Below are positions 17,758-25,463 of a DNA stretch of 64,000 bases, piece by piece. The stretch lies in the NCBI RefSeq assembly GCF_020783655.1, contig NZ_JAJGQH010000014.1:1-64000 (forward strand). The letters run 5' to 3'. The stretch's first letter is position 1. Each line of letters opens with the position of its first letter. This DNA is from Xanthomonas melonis (GTDB lineage: Bacteria > Pseudomonadota > Gammaproteobacteria > Xanthomonadales > Xanthomonadaceae). The notes beneath the pieces are model-generated. The model was not told the DNA's origin and made no database searches. It saw only the letters and a list, made by a program, of their open reading frames with translations. The position numbers were made by a program, and so were the translations under genes.

Positions 17758-19437
17758 TCAGCGCATGGCCTGGAAAGAGCCGAACTCGTCCAGATCTTCC
17801 TTCAGCCTGCTGATGTAGCTGAGGGTGCGTGGAAGGCCCTGTCCCGCTTTCTCCAGTGAGGTGAGCAGCGGTCGCTGACGCTCGGAGCCACGCAGTTTCA
17901 CCAGGATCTTCTGTACAAGAAGGTCGTCCGTGATCTGGTCTGCCTGACTCTTCAGGTGCAGAGCGTCAAAAGCGTGGTAACGGATGAATTCCTCCAGTAC
18001 CCGGTATCCAAAGCCCTGGCCATGCTGCTGCATCAGCCCATGGAACTCCAGCAGCTTGTCCCTGGAAGCATCGCAAGCCGCGCGTAGTTCAGTACTGCGG
18101 GAGGCTAACGAGGTGAGAAAGCCCGCCGCGTCCACTGCTGACATGTCGATCACCGTGGCGCGATCCAGCACCTTGTCACTGACCGGGTTGGTCGTCTCAT
18201 CGATATTAATCGTGCCGATGATGTACAGGTTCGAAGGAAGGGGAATCTCTGCGCGGACCGAGGAGCCTGTGGTTCCTTCAAGGGGCACGCTGTTGGAGTG
18301 TAGCTGCAGCGCTCCGCCAGTTTCGATCGCAGAGAGCATGTCGGAGAAGTAGTACTCCACACGTGCAAGATTCATCTCATCCAGAATGACGAACACCGGC
18401 GACTGGCGATGTGCGGTAGCCACCAGTACCGCTTCGAGGAAGGTGGGGACCACGTACCGGTTAGTCAGGACATCGTGATAGCCGGTCAGGCCTGCCGGAT
18501 CCGTCCACTCCGGACGCACCGGACACACAAACAACAGAGGGTCTGCATCTTTATCAGAGGTCAGGCCATGGACAGCGCGGGCGTATTTCAGGGCAAGCTG
18601 AGTTTTGCCGGTTCCTGAGAGTCCGGACAGAATGACGAAGTGCTTGTGCTCCAGGAAGTTCAGCGCGGCATGGAAGCGCCTGACCTCACCGCCCGGGTAG
18701 TGCCCCCCGAGCGCAGCGACGTCGGCCTCAAGTTGTGCCACCGGAATGGCTGAGGGCATGCGCCTCATTTCAGGGCTGAGCGAGGCAACGTCAGACCAGA
18801 CCGTCAACTCGTGGATCTTCTCGTTTCCGACCAAGCTCCCGAGCCAGCCAATGAACTCCCGCGCCAGAAGACTGCGCCTTGCGGAGGCGGTAGGCGGGTG
18901 AAGCGCGACAACGACCTCATCGGGCTCGGTCGCCGGCCCGAAAGATGACATATCGATGTTCAGGCTGCTCCAGAATTTGGCGTTGCGCAGCCACAGCCGG
19001 CCATCGGCGGCAAGATAAATGGGCACCAAGTTGTTCTTAGAACTGTATTTGATGCCGGCCTCCGCAGGCTCGTTATCGTCGCTTCCGGAAGCTGCCTCAA
19101 GAGAGAAATCGGCTGCTGCTTCCTCGTTCTGACCACCGGTAGCGCCAAGTCGCTTCATCTCGGCGAGCCGGGTCAGAAAACTGGCTTTGTCCTTGCGGAT
19201 CAGGACAGCAAAGTAGACCTCATCCTCCGGCGGAAACCTGAGCACGCAGCCAAGGATCAGAGCCTCAACGTCGTCCTTGACGTTCTCCAGGTTCACGACG
19301 CCAAGCTGGATGCCACCTTCAATGATCTTTGCGCTGTTAGATACACCGAACAGCTCGCGCGGCCTAACAGCCTTTGAAGTCCCGAAATGCTGTTGCGCTG
19401 CTTCAAGAAACTGCTTCTGCCGTTCGATGAGACTCAT
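17758..19437 (-). CDS. McrB-like AAA+ GTPase/ATPase restriction subunit
   Basis: A 559-aa protein. Residues about 1-250 form an N-terminal region of unknown fold that probably carries sequence recognition. The AAA+ domain follows, with Walker A ILSGLSGTGKTQLALKYA (about 262), Walker B FVILDEMNLARVEYYFSDML, and the sensor YIIGTINIDETTNPVSDKVL, which resembles the McrB nucleotide-binding signature. The gene overlaps the methyltransferase by 35 bp and lies 3 bp before the McrC-like gene, so subunit stoichiometry is probably set by coupled translation. Function is inferred as the NTP-driven translocating subunit of the restriction complex. Whether it uses GTP, as McrB does, or ATP cannot be read from the sequence. 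Confidence 0.83.
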   Translation of the reverse strand: MSLIERQKQFLEAAQQHFGTSKAVRPRELFGVSNSAKIIEGGIQLGVVNLENVKDDVEALILGCVLRFPPEDEVYFAVLIRKDKASFLTRLAEMKRLGATGGQNEEAAADFSLEAASGSDDNEPAEAGIKYSSKNNLVPIYLAADGRLWLRNAKFWSSLNIDMSSFGPATEPDEVVVALHPPTASARRSLLAREFIGWLGSLVGNEKIHELTVWSDVASLSPEMRRMPSAIPVAQLEADVAALGGHYPGGEVRRFHAALNFLEHKHFVILSGLSGTGKTQLALKYARAVHGLTSDKDADPLLFVCPVRPEWTDPAGLTGYHDVLTNRYVVPTFLEAVLVATAHRQSPVFVILDEMNLARVEYYFSDMLSAIETGGALQLHSNSVPLEGTTGSSVRAEIPLPSNLYIIGTINIDETTNPVSDKVLDRATVIDMSAVDAAGFLTSLASRSTELRAACDASRDKLLEFHGLMQQHGQGFGYRVLEEFIRYHAFDALHLKSQADQITDDLLVQKILVKLRGSERQRPLLTSLEKAGQGLPRTLSYISRLKEDLDEFGSFQAMR

Positions 19438-20908
19438 CTGTTGTTTCCTTTTCCGTGGCGTTCTGCCTGATGGTTTTGAGCATGTGAGAAGCCAGCGCTC
19501 TGGCCATCAGCGGGGGAACCGCATTGCCGATCTGCTTGAATGCCGGATTCATGGTCCCGCTAAAACGGAAACCGTCAGGGAAGGACTGCAGGCGGGCTGC
19601 CTCGCGGACCGAGATTGTTCTTGCCTGGCTGCTGTCGTAATGAATGTGGCTGTAGCTGTCTTTGCCCAGATGGGCCATCAGCGTGCGCGCAGGCTGTTTG
19701 CGCCAGATTTTGCGCCATTTGTTTGGGAACTTGCTGGCGTCGTAAGGCGGAACGATCGAGTCCCAAAGGGCTTTGTACCTAGCCGAACCCTCAGGGATCT
19801 TCTGCCCGCTGTTACGCACGGCAGTCAGCTTTTCCTGGAACATTTCTACCGCGTGGGCGTAGGCCTGGGGGTACTGATCGCCCTCGTTCATACGTGCAAA
19901 CAGCTCGTAGTCACGAGGAAGATAGCGGATCACATGATCGTTGGGGCCATCGCTGGCACCTTCGTGCCCCGGCCACGAACGCATGAGCGAGGCATAAGCC
20001 GAAGGCTTCTTGCGGCCATAGCCGGCCGCCGTGTCGAAACGGCGCGCACCACGCGAGAGCTTGCCGGTAGCCACCAGCTGCCTTGCATCGATCCGCGGGA
20101 GATCTGCCAGCGCATCCTCAGCGGTCACTGCCGGCGGAAGATCCATCGTGGCTGCAGGCGGGGTGACATATGAGTGGGCCTGACCAGCCAAGGTGCGCAG
20201 GGTCTTGAGTGCGACCGAACGCGAGCCCTCGTAGCCCGGCGGAAGCACCAGCCAGTTGGTCGGCGCAGGAAAGGACACGCTGACCCCAAGCTCCTTTCTG
20301 TAGGCGATGAGGAACATACGTTCACGCATCTGAGGCACGCCATAGAAAGCCGCGTTGAGCAGGGTATAGCCGCAGACGTAGCCCTTGGCTGCCAGCACCT
20401 CGCAGGTCTCCTCTGCGATGTTCTGGCCGCCATGGTTGAGGATATCGGGAACGTTCTCCATCAGCACAGCAAGTGGCTGGAACGTGTCGACGTACTCCAG
20501 ATATTTCTTGTAGAGCTGCGCTCGGGGATCGTGAATAAATGCCTCCGGATGCTCCTCGATCTCACGAAGCTTGGAGCGGCCAACGCGCGCAAATGCCTGG
20601 CAGGGCGGGCCGCCGACCACGACATCGAAAGCATCCGAAGTACCGCCCAGGCCCATGCGATCGCACAGGTCCTCCGGCGTGGTCTCGGTGATGTCGATTG
20701 CCTGACTGTGCGCAGCGGCGCCGGCATGGAAGTTGAGCCCATGAGAACGCGCTGCGTCGGGGTCAAATTCAACCGATGCCCGCACCTCAAAGCCGGCGGC
20801 CTCAAAGCCCAAGGAAATGCCGCCACAGCCTGCAAACAGGTCAAGCACGCGCGGCTTTGCGCCCGAACGCAGGCGCTCCAGCTTGCGGAGGATGACGTCG
20901 TTACTCAT
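19403..20908 (-). CDS. DNA C5-cytosine methyltransferase
   Basis: A 501-aa m5C methylase. Conserved motifs appear in order: I (DLFAGCGGISLGFEAAGFEV), IV with the catalytic Cys (VVGGPPCQAFARVGR), VI (AVLMENVPDI), VIII (GVPQMRERMFLIAYR), IX (ARTISVREAARLQSFPDGF) and X (QIGNAVPPLMARALASHML). Target recognition lies between VIII and IX. The ATG overlaps the stop of the preceding ribbon-helix-helix gene by four bases. It would methylate host sites to protect them from the McrBC-like nuclease encoded downstream, and the resulting 5-methylcytosines explain the vsr gene. Its similarity to class 2 DISARM methylases (drmMII are also m5C enzymes) is worth noting, but its operon points to the restriction system. 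Confidence 0.92.
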   Translation of the reverse strand: MSNDVILRKLERLRSGAKPRVLDLFAGCGGISLGFEAAGFEVRASVEFDPDAARSHGLNFHAGAAAHSQAIDITETTPEDLCDRMGLGGTSDAFDVVVGGPPCQAFARVGRSKLREIEEHPEAFIHDPRAQLYKKYLEYVDTFQPLAVLMENVPDILNHGGQNIAEETCEVLAAKGYVCGYTLLNAAFYGVPQMRERMFLIAYRKELGVSVSFPAPTNWLVLPPGYEGSRSVALKTLRTLAGQAHSYVTPPAATMDLPPAVTAEDALADLPRIDARQLVATGKLSRGARRFDTAAGYGRKKPSAYASLMRSWPGHEGASDGPNDHVIRYLPRDYELFARMNEGDQYPQAYAHAVEMFQEKLTAVRNSGQKIPEGSARYKALWDSIVPPYDASKFPNKWRKIWRKQPARTLMAHLGKDSYSHIHYDSSQARTISVREAARLQSFPDGFRFSGTMNPAFKQIGNAVPPLMARALASHMLKTIRQNATEKETTDESHRTAEAVS

Positions 20909-21171
20909 GAATCAGATCCTTGTCGCGAGATGCGAAGGGGCAGCTCAAGCTGCCCTTGAAATTCGTCCAGAAAGCGCTGAACCGCCATCCGGATGACCCA
21001 GGCAGAGGAGACCTGGTTGGTATCGGCCAGCGCCTGGATCTGAAGGTGTACTTCCTCAGCCAGCATGACGGACGTCCTGACAGTCTTACGATCCGGAGCA
21101 ATAGATGGTCGGGCCATGGGCTTAGGACCGGTGATGGGAAGGGAATGGTGCCATTTTGCACCACATTGCAT
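20905..21171 (-). CDS. Ribbon-helix-helix DNA-binding protein, probable operon regulator
   Basis: A small protein of 88 aa from ATG 21171 or, more likely, 70 aa from ATG 21117 (MARPSIAPDRKTVRTSVMLA). The segment VRTSVMLAEEVHLQIQALAD then SSAWVIRMAVQRFLDEF fits the beta-strand plus two-helix ribbon-helix-helix (CopG/Arc) fold. It is the first gene of the restriction-modification operon and overlaps the methylase start by four bases. Restriction systems commonly have a small controller that delays nuclease expression, and repeats resembling an operator lie at its 5' end (21,146-21,210). Those repeats overlap the longer start, which favours ATG 21117. Regulation of the operon is inferred from position. 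Confidence 0.68.
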   Translation of the reverse strand: MQCGAKWHHSLPITGPKPMARPSIAPDRKTVRTSVMLAEEVHLQIQALADTNQVSSAWVIRMAVQRFLDEFQGQLELPLRISRQGSDS

Positions 21172-21184
21172 ACACTTACACCAC
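21146..21184. promoter_or_regulatory. Operator-like repeat cluster before the restriction-modification operon
   Basis: A perfect inverted repeat TGGTGC-N6-GCACCA occupies 21146-21163. TTGCACCAC (21156-21164) is repeated as TTACACCAC (21176-21184), exactly 20 bp away, two helical turns. Another TGGTGC lies at 21205-21210. This is the sort of repeated site bound cooperatively by ribbon-helix-helix regulators, and it lies over the 5' end of such a gene. Confidence 0.5.
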
Positions 21185-21493
21185 GGATACCAATTCGGAT
21201 CTATTGGTGCTTGGAGTTCATGTGCCTCTGGCCCAGTCGTACGAGGACTTTCAAAAAAGCCGAGAAGAAGTCTGCAGAGCAGCAGGATCAGGCAGCAGGA
21301 TCAGAAGGCTGAGGAGGTAACGGAGCAGGAAGGCGAAGAAGAAGCAGCTTCTGTCTATCCAATCAGGCTGTCTTTTGGCCGGGCGCGGCCTTCCTCAGAC
21401 TAGAGTGCTTAACGCAGGATTCTGAGGCAGGAGAAGAACTGGTGCCCTGGTTTACAGGTCAGCTCTCCCGAGGAGTCCCCTAAGCTCCACAAC
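21185..21493. other. Non-coding stretch beyond the restriction operon
   Basis: No supported gene. It includes an extra TGGTGC element at 21205-21210 and a purine-rich GAAGAAG-type segment near 21325-21350. It separates the 5' end of the restriction operon from the hipA-like fragment. Confidence 0.4.
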
Positions 21494-21955
21494 ATGAAAA
21501 AAACCGCGGATGTCGCGCTTCTCCGGTTCTACAGTGATAAGTCTCCGACAGGCCTCAATGTTGTGCTTATTGCCAGCGATGTGGGCGAAGGCGGGCTGCC
21601 GCATGGTGAGCTCAAGGAATTTCTGGAGGGAGAAGAATCCATGGCGGTGATCTCAGACGTTGAGATCCAGGGGATTCTGGAGCGGGCATGGCTTCATGCC
21701 GACCATCCTGCCCGACTTCTTGCCGAGGCAGAGCTGCTTGAAAATGTCGCATTGAGCGTAGCTGAGCGATGGCAGCGATGGCCTGCTGGCATCGCCAACA
21801 CCCTGCGCCAGTCACGCAAACGCACAAAGGGCTCGGAGGTGCTGATGCTCTCCCAGACCCTGTTGTGGATGCTGTGCGCATTTGACGGACACACCAAGAA
21901 TTTCAGCATCGAACTACTGGTCGGCAGCCACCACCGTCTCACACCGCTCCAGGCC
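21494..21955 (+). pseudogene. HipA-like toxin fragment, truncated
   Basis: The reading frame from ATG 21494 contains LWMLCAFDGHTKNFSIELL followed by GSHHRLTPL (ending near 21949). In HipA kinases this block is the WLIGATDGHAKNFS-type catalytic segment followed by a YRLTPFYD-type stretch. Homology stops abruptly at about 21950. The rest of the open frame to 22174 is only the complement of umuC. The region upstream of residue 100 does not align convincingly with HipA, so the 5' side may also be rearranged. No HipB partner is present. I read it as a broken remnant of a toxin-antitoxin locus. Confidence 0.45.
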
Positions 21956-22203
21956 ACTGCGCGCACTAATATTGCCGTGGAGACCGAAGTTGGCAGAACG
22001 AATAGCCAGCTTGCGGCGCACACCAAGTGGCACCTTGTGGATGGGGTGACCCATGGTGATGCCCAGCGCCTTGGCCTCTTGGAGCGGGAAATAGCGCAAC
22101 CATCGTTGTTGCTCAACACGATCAGCGGCTTGTTGCGCAGTTCCGACTGGAACACGCGCTCACAACTGGCGTAGAAGTTGTTGCCGTCGATCAACGCGAA
22201 CAT
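21955..22203 (-). pseudogene. umuC: umuC fragment (error-prone polymerase V subunit), truncated and frameshifted
   Basis: The ATG at 22203 overlaps the umuD stop (TGATG) and begins MFALIDGNNFYASCERVF, then LIVLSNNDGCAISRS, the N terminus of a Y-family polymerase. A one-base loss near 22080 moves the continuation EAKALGITMGHPIHKVPL and RSANFGLHGNISAR into another frame. Homology ends near 21959, where the hipA-like fragment on the opposite strand begins. About 80 of the roughly 420 residues remain, so the polymerase is certainly inactive. Confidence 0.75.
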
Positions 22204-22681
22204 CAGCGCCCTGCTCGACCATGACCCCGAGTGATCTGGCGTGCCACGCCGGTCACGGCAAGCACTTCTACTTCCGTTCCCGATGTCAGCACGATCGGCG
22301 GACAGTGCGGATTCGGGCTATGCAGTTCGACGTGGTCGGCCGCGACCTTGAGCACCTTGCAGGTCGGCTGGTTGCCCTCCCAGGTCGCAATGACGATGTC
22401 CCCATCCAGCGGTCGCACCGAGCGATCAATGATCAGGATGTCGCCGTCGCAAATGCCAGCGTGCAGCATGCTCCAGCCCTCGGAGGACACAGGAAGGTCG
22501 CAGGCGGATTGCGGACCAGCACCCGGTTGAGGTCGATCTCATCGTCCTGGAAGTCCTCGGCGGGTGACGAAAATCCAAGCTGGATCTTCACTGCGCCGAT
22601 GGGAAGTCCAACGACAGGCGGATCAGTGGCGACAGGCCCCAGGTAGCGGGCGTGGGTACGGGAGATGGGCAGGTCTTGCAT
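22203..22681 (-). pseudogene. umuD: umuD with a one-base frameshift
   Basis: UmuD is the LexA-like self-cleaving partner of polymerase V. The 5' part from ATG 22681 (MQDLPISRTHARYLGP) gives LGFSSPAEDFQDDEIDLNRV, which contains the family cleavage-region motif FPSPAxDY-like and the IDLN block, then VLVRNPPATFL. At about 22490 one base is missing: the next frame supplies SSEGWSMLHAGICDGDILII, with the catalytic Ser in GWSM and a Lys in the later CKVLKVA segment, down to the stop at 22203. The gene overlaps umuC by TGATG as in a normal umuDC operon. It sits under a palindrome typical of SOS control. The shift makes it non-functional unless it is a sequencing error. Confidence 0.72.
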
Positions 22682-22732
22682 GTGCGAACTCGCGCTTGGA
22701 CACGTCTCAGCCCAGAGACAGCTGAACCCAGG

Positions 22733-22752
22733 AGGTGTACAAATGTACACCT
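22733..22752. promoter_or_regulatory. LexA-like SOS operator upstream of umuDC
   Basis: A perfect 9-bp palindrome, AGGTGTACA-AA-TGTACACCT, with core GTAC-N4-GTAC. It is centred about 60 bp upstream of the umuD ATG. The form matches the LexA2-type recognition (GTAC-N4-GTRC) reported for pseudomonads and xanthomonads rather than the E. coli CTG-N10-CAG box. Confidence 0.6.
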
Positions 22753-23347
22753 GACGAGTGAGGTCGCTGCTGAACAGGCAGACGAGCCGCTCACTTCAGT
22801 GCGATCGAGCCAGCAATCGTTGGACAGAGATGGAACCAAAGCGGAAATCACAAACGCGGCGAAGGCTTCCAAGGGCCGAAGATCCGGCCTCGTTACGCTT
22901 GGCAGCGCTACAGGAGCAGTTTTGTCTTGCTGTGGGAGGGAAACATCGTGGCCACAGTCGAGGAAGGCGGCCAGTTCTGGGTGAGTCGGCGCGGCATCCG
23001 CCATCGCGGGGGTGTCCGCTCAGCTCGGCTGGCACGTCGCTTCATCGAACGCTGGTTGGCTGCTCGCCCTCCGCTCCCGCCGGTCCTGAGCAAGGACCTT
23101 CCTCCCAAGGCGCTCACTAGTCTGGGATGCTGCGAGAAGGCAGCAACCCAGCTTGCATTGGGTGTGTTTGGGAGCATCAAGTCCGAACCAGGCTCCCAAA
23201 CCTTCACAAGCCCTACTAATTTCGCATCACATTCGCTCGCATCAACTCCCGGACAGCCCGCTGATCCGCCACCGCGATCCCTATGGTGGATTATTTGGTA
23301 GAAACGAGATCGACATGACCCGAAGAGCCTTGCCATTACAAAACATG
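22753..23347. other. Island edge without confident genes
   Basis: A 595-bp stretch between the umuDC remnant and tRNA-Ser. One plus-strand frame, 22927-23301, lacks a good start (TTG only) but contains a plausible small-protein segment (NIVATVEEGGQFWVSRRGIR then ARRFIERWLAARP). It may be the 3' part of a degraded gene. On the minus strand the open frame simply runs out of the tRNA and is not a gene. No integrase is present. Confidence 0.4.
22927..23301 (+). CDS. Possible small hypothetical protein or gene remnant
   Basis: The frame encodes EEGGQFWVSRRGIRHRGG and ARLARRFIERWLAARPP, with a protein-like composition for its first 55 residues, then a low-complexity tail that runs toward the tRNA gene. 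The only in-frame starts are TTG 22927 or non-standard codons, and no Shine-Dalgarno sequence is clear. I do not recognise a family. It may be a remnant at the island boundary. Confidence 0.22.
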   Translation: MLWEGNIVATVEEGGQFWVSRRGIRHRGGVRSARLARRFIERWLAARPPLPPVLSKDLPPKALTSLGCCEKAATQLALGVFGSIKSEPGSQTFTSPTNFASHSLASTPGQPADPPPRSLWWIIW

Positions 23348-23437
23348 TGGCGGAGAGAGTGGGATTCGAACCCACGGAAGGTTTGACCCTTCGCCGGTTT
23401 TCAAGACCGGTGCCTTAAACCGCTCGGCCATCTCTCC
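23348..23437 (-). tRNA. tRNA-Ser(UGA)
   Basis: Read on minus, the gene starts GGAGAGATGGCCGAGCGG, with a 7-bp acceptor stem GGAGAGA/TCTCTCC, anticodon loop CTTGAAA giving UGA, a long class II variable arm around GAAGGGTCAAACCTTC, the T-loop GTTCGAATC, discriminator G and an encoded CCA. Its 3' end faces the accessory region, which begins directly after the CCA. This is the usual geometry for island integration at a tRNA 3' end. Confidence 0.95.
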
Positions 23438-23766
23438 GATGCTGCTGCACGCGACCGCCGAAGGTCTCGGCTGTCGCGCTGGCGGCCCGCATTGCGCGGG
23501 TGGCGCCCGACTGGACCTCTGTGTGCAGCCACCAGTCCCGGACGGTGGCCGGGCGCGCATTCTCGCATGCCTGGACGCGCTTTGCTTGGTTGTGTGGCGC
23601 CTTCCACTGGCGCGGCGTGCTACGACGTCGATGACGGCGGCAACCGCATGCGGCGCTGGCGGGCCACAGCCATCGCCACCGCGCGCGCATGCGGCCGGGC
23701 GGTCGACGCGGGTTGGCCGCCGTTGGCTAGTGGCGTGTCAGCCAGTCCGGCGAGCCGATGTGGCGC
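23438..23766. other. Intergenic, tRNA-Ser upstream region
   Basis: A GC-rich stretch of 329 bp between tRNA-Ser and the LysR gene, both on minus. It should contain the tRNA promoter and the end of the LysR transcript. I see no gene and no clear hairpin. Confidence 0.4.
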
Positions 23767-24768
23767 TCAGCCCGCCTCGGCCACCACCAGCCGCGGCGCG
23801 GTGCCGGCCGCGCGCTTGAGCTTTTCTGCCAGTTCGGCGCAGTTGCCGCCGCAGTCCAGGCGCGAGCGCTGGATTTCCTGCGGCAGACGCTCGGCCAGGA
23901 AGTCGATGAACACCCGCACCGCCGGCAGCAGGCCGCGGCGTGAGGCGAACACCGCGTGGCAAATGCCCTGCGGCAGCGACCAATGCGGCAGCACCACTTC
24001 CAGTTCGCCGCGGAGTACCGCCTGGGCGCAGACGGTTTCGGGCAGCATGGTGATGCCGAAACCGTCGCGTGCCATCGACTGCAGCAACGGGAAATCGAAC
24101 CCGGCCAGACGCGGCTGCAGGTCCACACGACGCATTTCGCCGTTGGGGCCATGCAGTTCCCAACGCTGATGTGCCTCGTCTTCGCTGGAGCTCATGGTGG
24201 TGTGGTTGGCCAGTTCGCTGGGGTCCTTGGGGCGACCGGCGCGATCCAGATAGCTGGGGCTTGCGACCAGCAGCTCCTGCACCTGGCCGAAGCTGCGCAT
24301 CACCAGGCTGCCATCGTCGTCCAGGCGCGAACGCACACGCAGCGCGATGTCATAGCCTTCGTTGATGACGTCGACGCGTCGGTTGCTGATGTTGAGCTGC
24401 AGCCGCACCTTGGGATACTTGGCCAGGAATTCGGGCAGCAGCTTGGGCAACTGGATCTGTGCGAGCGAAACCGGAACGCTGACACGCACCAGACCGCGCG
24501 GCTCGGCGCTGAGGCGGTCGACCACCTCCCGGGCAGCCTGGGCCTCGGCCAGCATGGTCTGCGCGTGGCGATGCACACTGGTGCCGACATCGGTCACCGC
24601 GAAGCGTCGGGTGGAACGTTGCAGCAGGCGCACGCCCAGGTCGGTTTCGAGCTGACTGATGCGGCGGCTCAGACGCGACTTGGGAATACCGAGCGCGCGC
24701 TCGGCGGCGGCGAAGCCGCCGTGGTCCACCACCATCGCGAAGTAGTACAGGTCATTCAGGTCGTGCAT
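23767..24768 (-). CDS. LysR-family transcriptional regulator
   Basis: About 333 aa from ATG 24768 (MHDLNDLYYFAMVVDHGGFA); upstream ATGs at 24783 and 24804 would add 5-12 residues. The N-terminal helix-turn-helix contains FAAAERALGIPKSRLSRRIS and LGVRLLQRSTRRFAVTDVG, typical of the CrgA/QhpR-like LysR group. The remainder is the two-lobed substrate-binding domain (LVRVSVPVSLAQIQLPKLLP, YDIALRVRSRLDDDGSL, ITMLPETV). It diverges from the azoreductase gene across 116 bp. LysR proteins often control the adjacent divergent enzyme gene, so azoR is the probable target, with the effector likely a quinone or electrophile; that is inference. Confidence 0.88.
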   Translation of the reverse strand: MHDLNDLYYFAMVVDHGGFAAAERALGIPKSRLSRRISQLETDLGVRLLQRSTRRFAVTDVGTSVHRHAQTMLAEAQAAREVVDRLSAEPRGLVRVSVPVSLAQIQLPKLLPEFLAKYPKVRLQLNISNRRVDVINEGYDIALRVRSRLDDDGSLVMRSFGQVQELLVASPSYLDRAGRPKDPSELANHTTMSSSEDEAHQRWELHGPNGEMRRVDLQPRLAGFDFPLLQSMARDGFGITMLPETVCAQAVLRGELEVVLPHWSLPQGICHAVFASRRGLLPAVRVFIDFLAERLPQEIQRSRLDCGGNCAELAEKLKRAAGTAPRLVVAEAG

Positions 24769-24884
24769 GGCACTTGCATCCATGGATGGAACGATACGTG
24801 GCATTTAAACAGCTTTATCCCAACTGCGCAACGACATAGCCTGCTCACTTCCGCGGCGCCGCCGCCTGTCATCAGGTTTTCTTC

Positions 24885-25463
24885 ATGAAGCTGCTTCACC
24901 TCGATTCCAGCGCGCTGGGCGCCAACTCCGTCACCCGCGAACTCAGTGCTGCGGTGGTGGCGCAGCAGCGCCTGCTGCAGCCAAGCCTGCAGGTCAGCTA
25001 CCGGGATCTGGATCTGGAACCCGTCGCGCACCTCACCGGCCGCTCGCTGGCGCAGGCCGACCCGGCCGAGGCGGAGGCCGCAGAACAGGTGCTGCAGCAG
25101 TTCCTGGACAGCGACGTTCTCGTGATCGGTGCGCCGATGTACAACCTCGGCGTGCCGTCCACGCTGAAGGCGTGGATCGATCGGATTGCGGTGGCCGGAC
25201 GCACGTTCCGGTACACCGCCACCGGGCCGGAAGGGTTGGCCGGCGGCAAGCGCGTGGTTATCGCCAGCGCGCGTGGCGGGGTCTACGCCGACGCGAGCAG
25301 GGATTTCCAGGAGCCCTACCTGCGCCAGCTGTTCGGGTTCCTGGGCATCGACGACGTCAGCTTCGTCCGCGCAGAAGGCATCGCCTATTCGCCGCAGCAT
25401 CGCAGCGACGCACTCGCGCAGGCGCTGGCATCGCTGCAGTTCCCGGAACCGGCGGCCGCCTGA
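24885..25463 (+). CDS. azoR: FMN-dependent NADH-azoreductase
   Basis: A 192-aa flavodoxin-fold oxidoreductase. AzoR reduces azo bonds and quinones by two-electron transfers from NADH via FMN and contributes to quinone and thiol-stress tolerance in the cytoplasm. Conserved segments are MKLLHLDSSALGANSVTREL at the phosphate-binding N terminus, IGAPMYNLGVPSTLKAWIDR in the flavin site, GRTFRYTATGPEGL, and RGGVYADASRDFQEPYL near the C terminus with FLGIDDVSFVRAEG. Length is slightly short of the E. coli protein (201 aa). It diverges from a LysR gene that probably regulates it, and it converges on serS with a terminator-like hairpin between. Confidence 0.92.
   Translation: MKLLHLDSSALGANSVTRELSAAVVAQQRLLQPSLQVSYRDLDLEPVAHLTGRSLAQADPAEAEAAEQVLQQFLDSDVLVIGAPMYNLGVPSTLKAWIDRIAVAGRTFRYTATGPEGLAGGKRVVIASARGGVYADASRDFQEPYLRQLFGFLGIDDVSFVRAEGIAYSPQHRSDALAQALASLQFPEPAAA

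Noticed and set aside
21494-22174. A 226-aa plus-strand open frame
   Set aside because: Only its middle to 21950 resembles HipA. The remainder is the exact complement of umuC, so the full frame is a chimera and not one gene.
22908-23375. Minus-strand frame beginning MGSNPTLSAT
   Set aside because: It starts inside the tRNA-Ser gene; this peptide is the well-known artefact of translating a tRNA 3' half.
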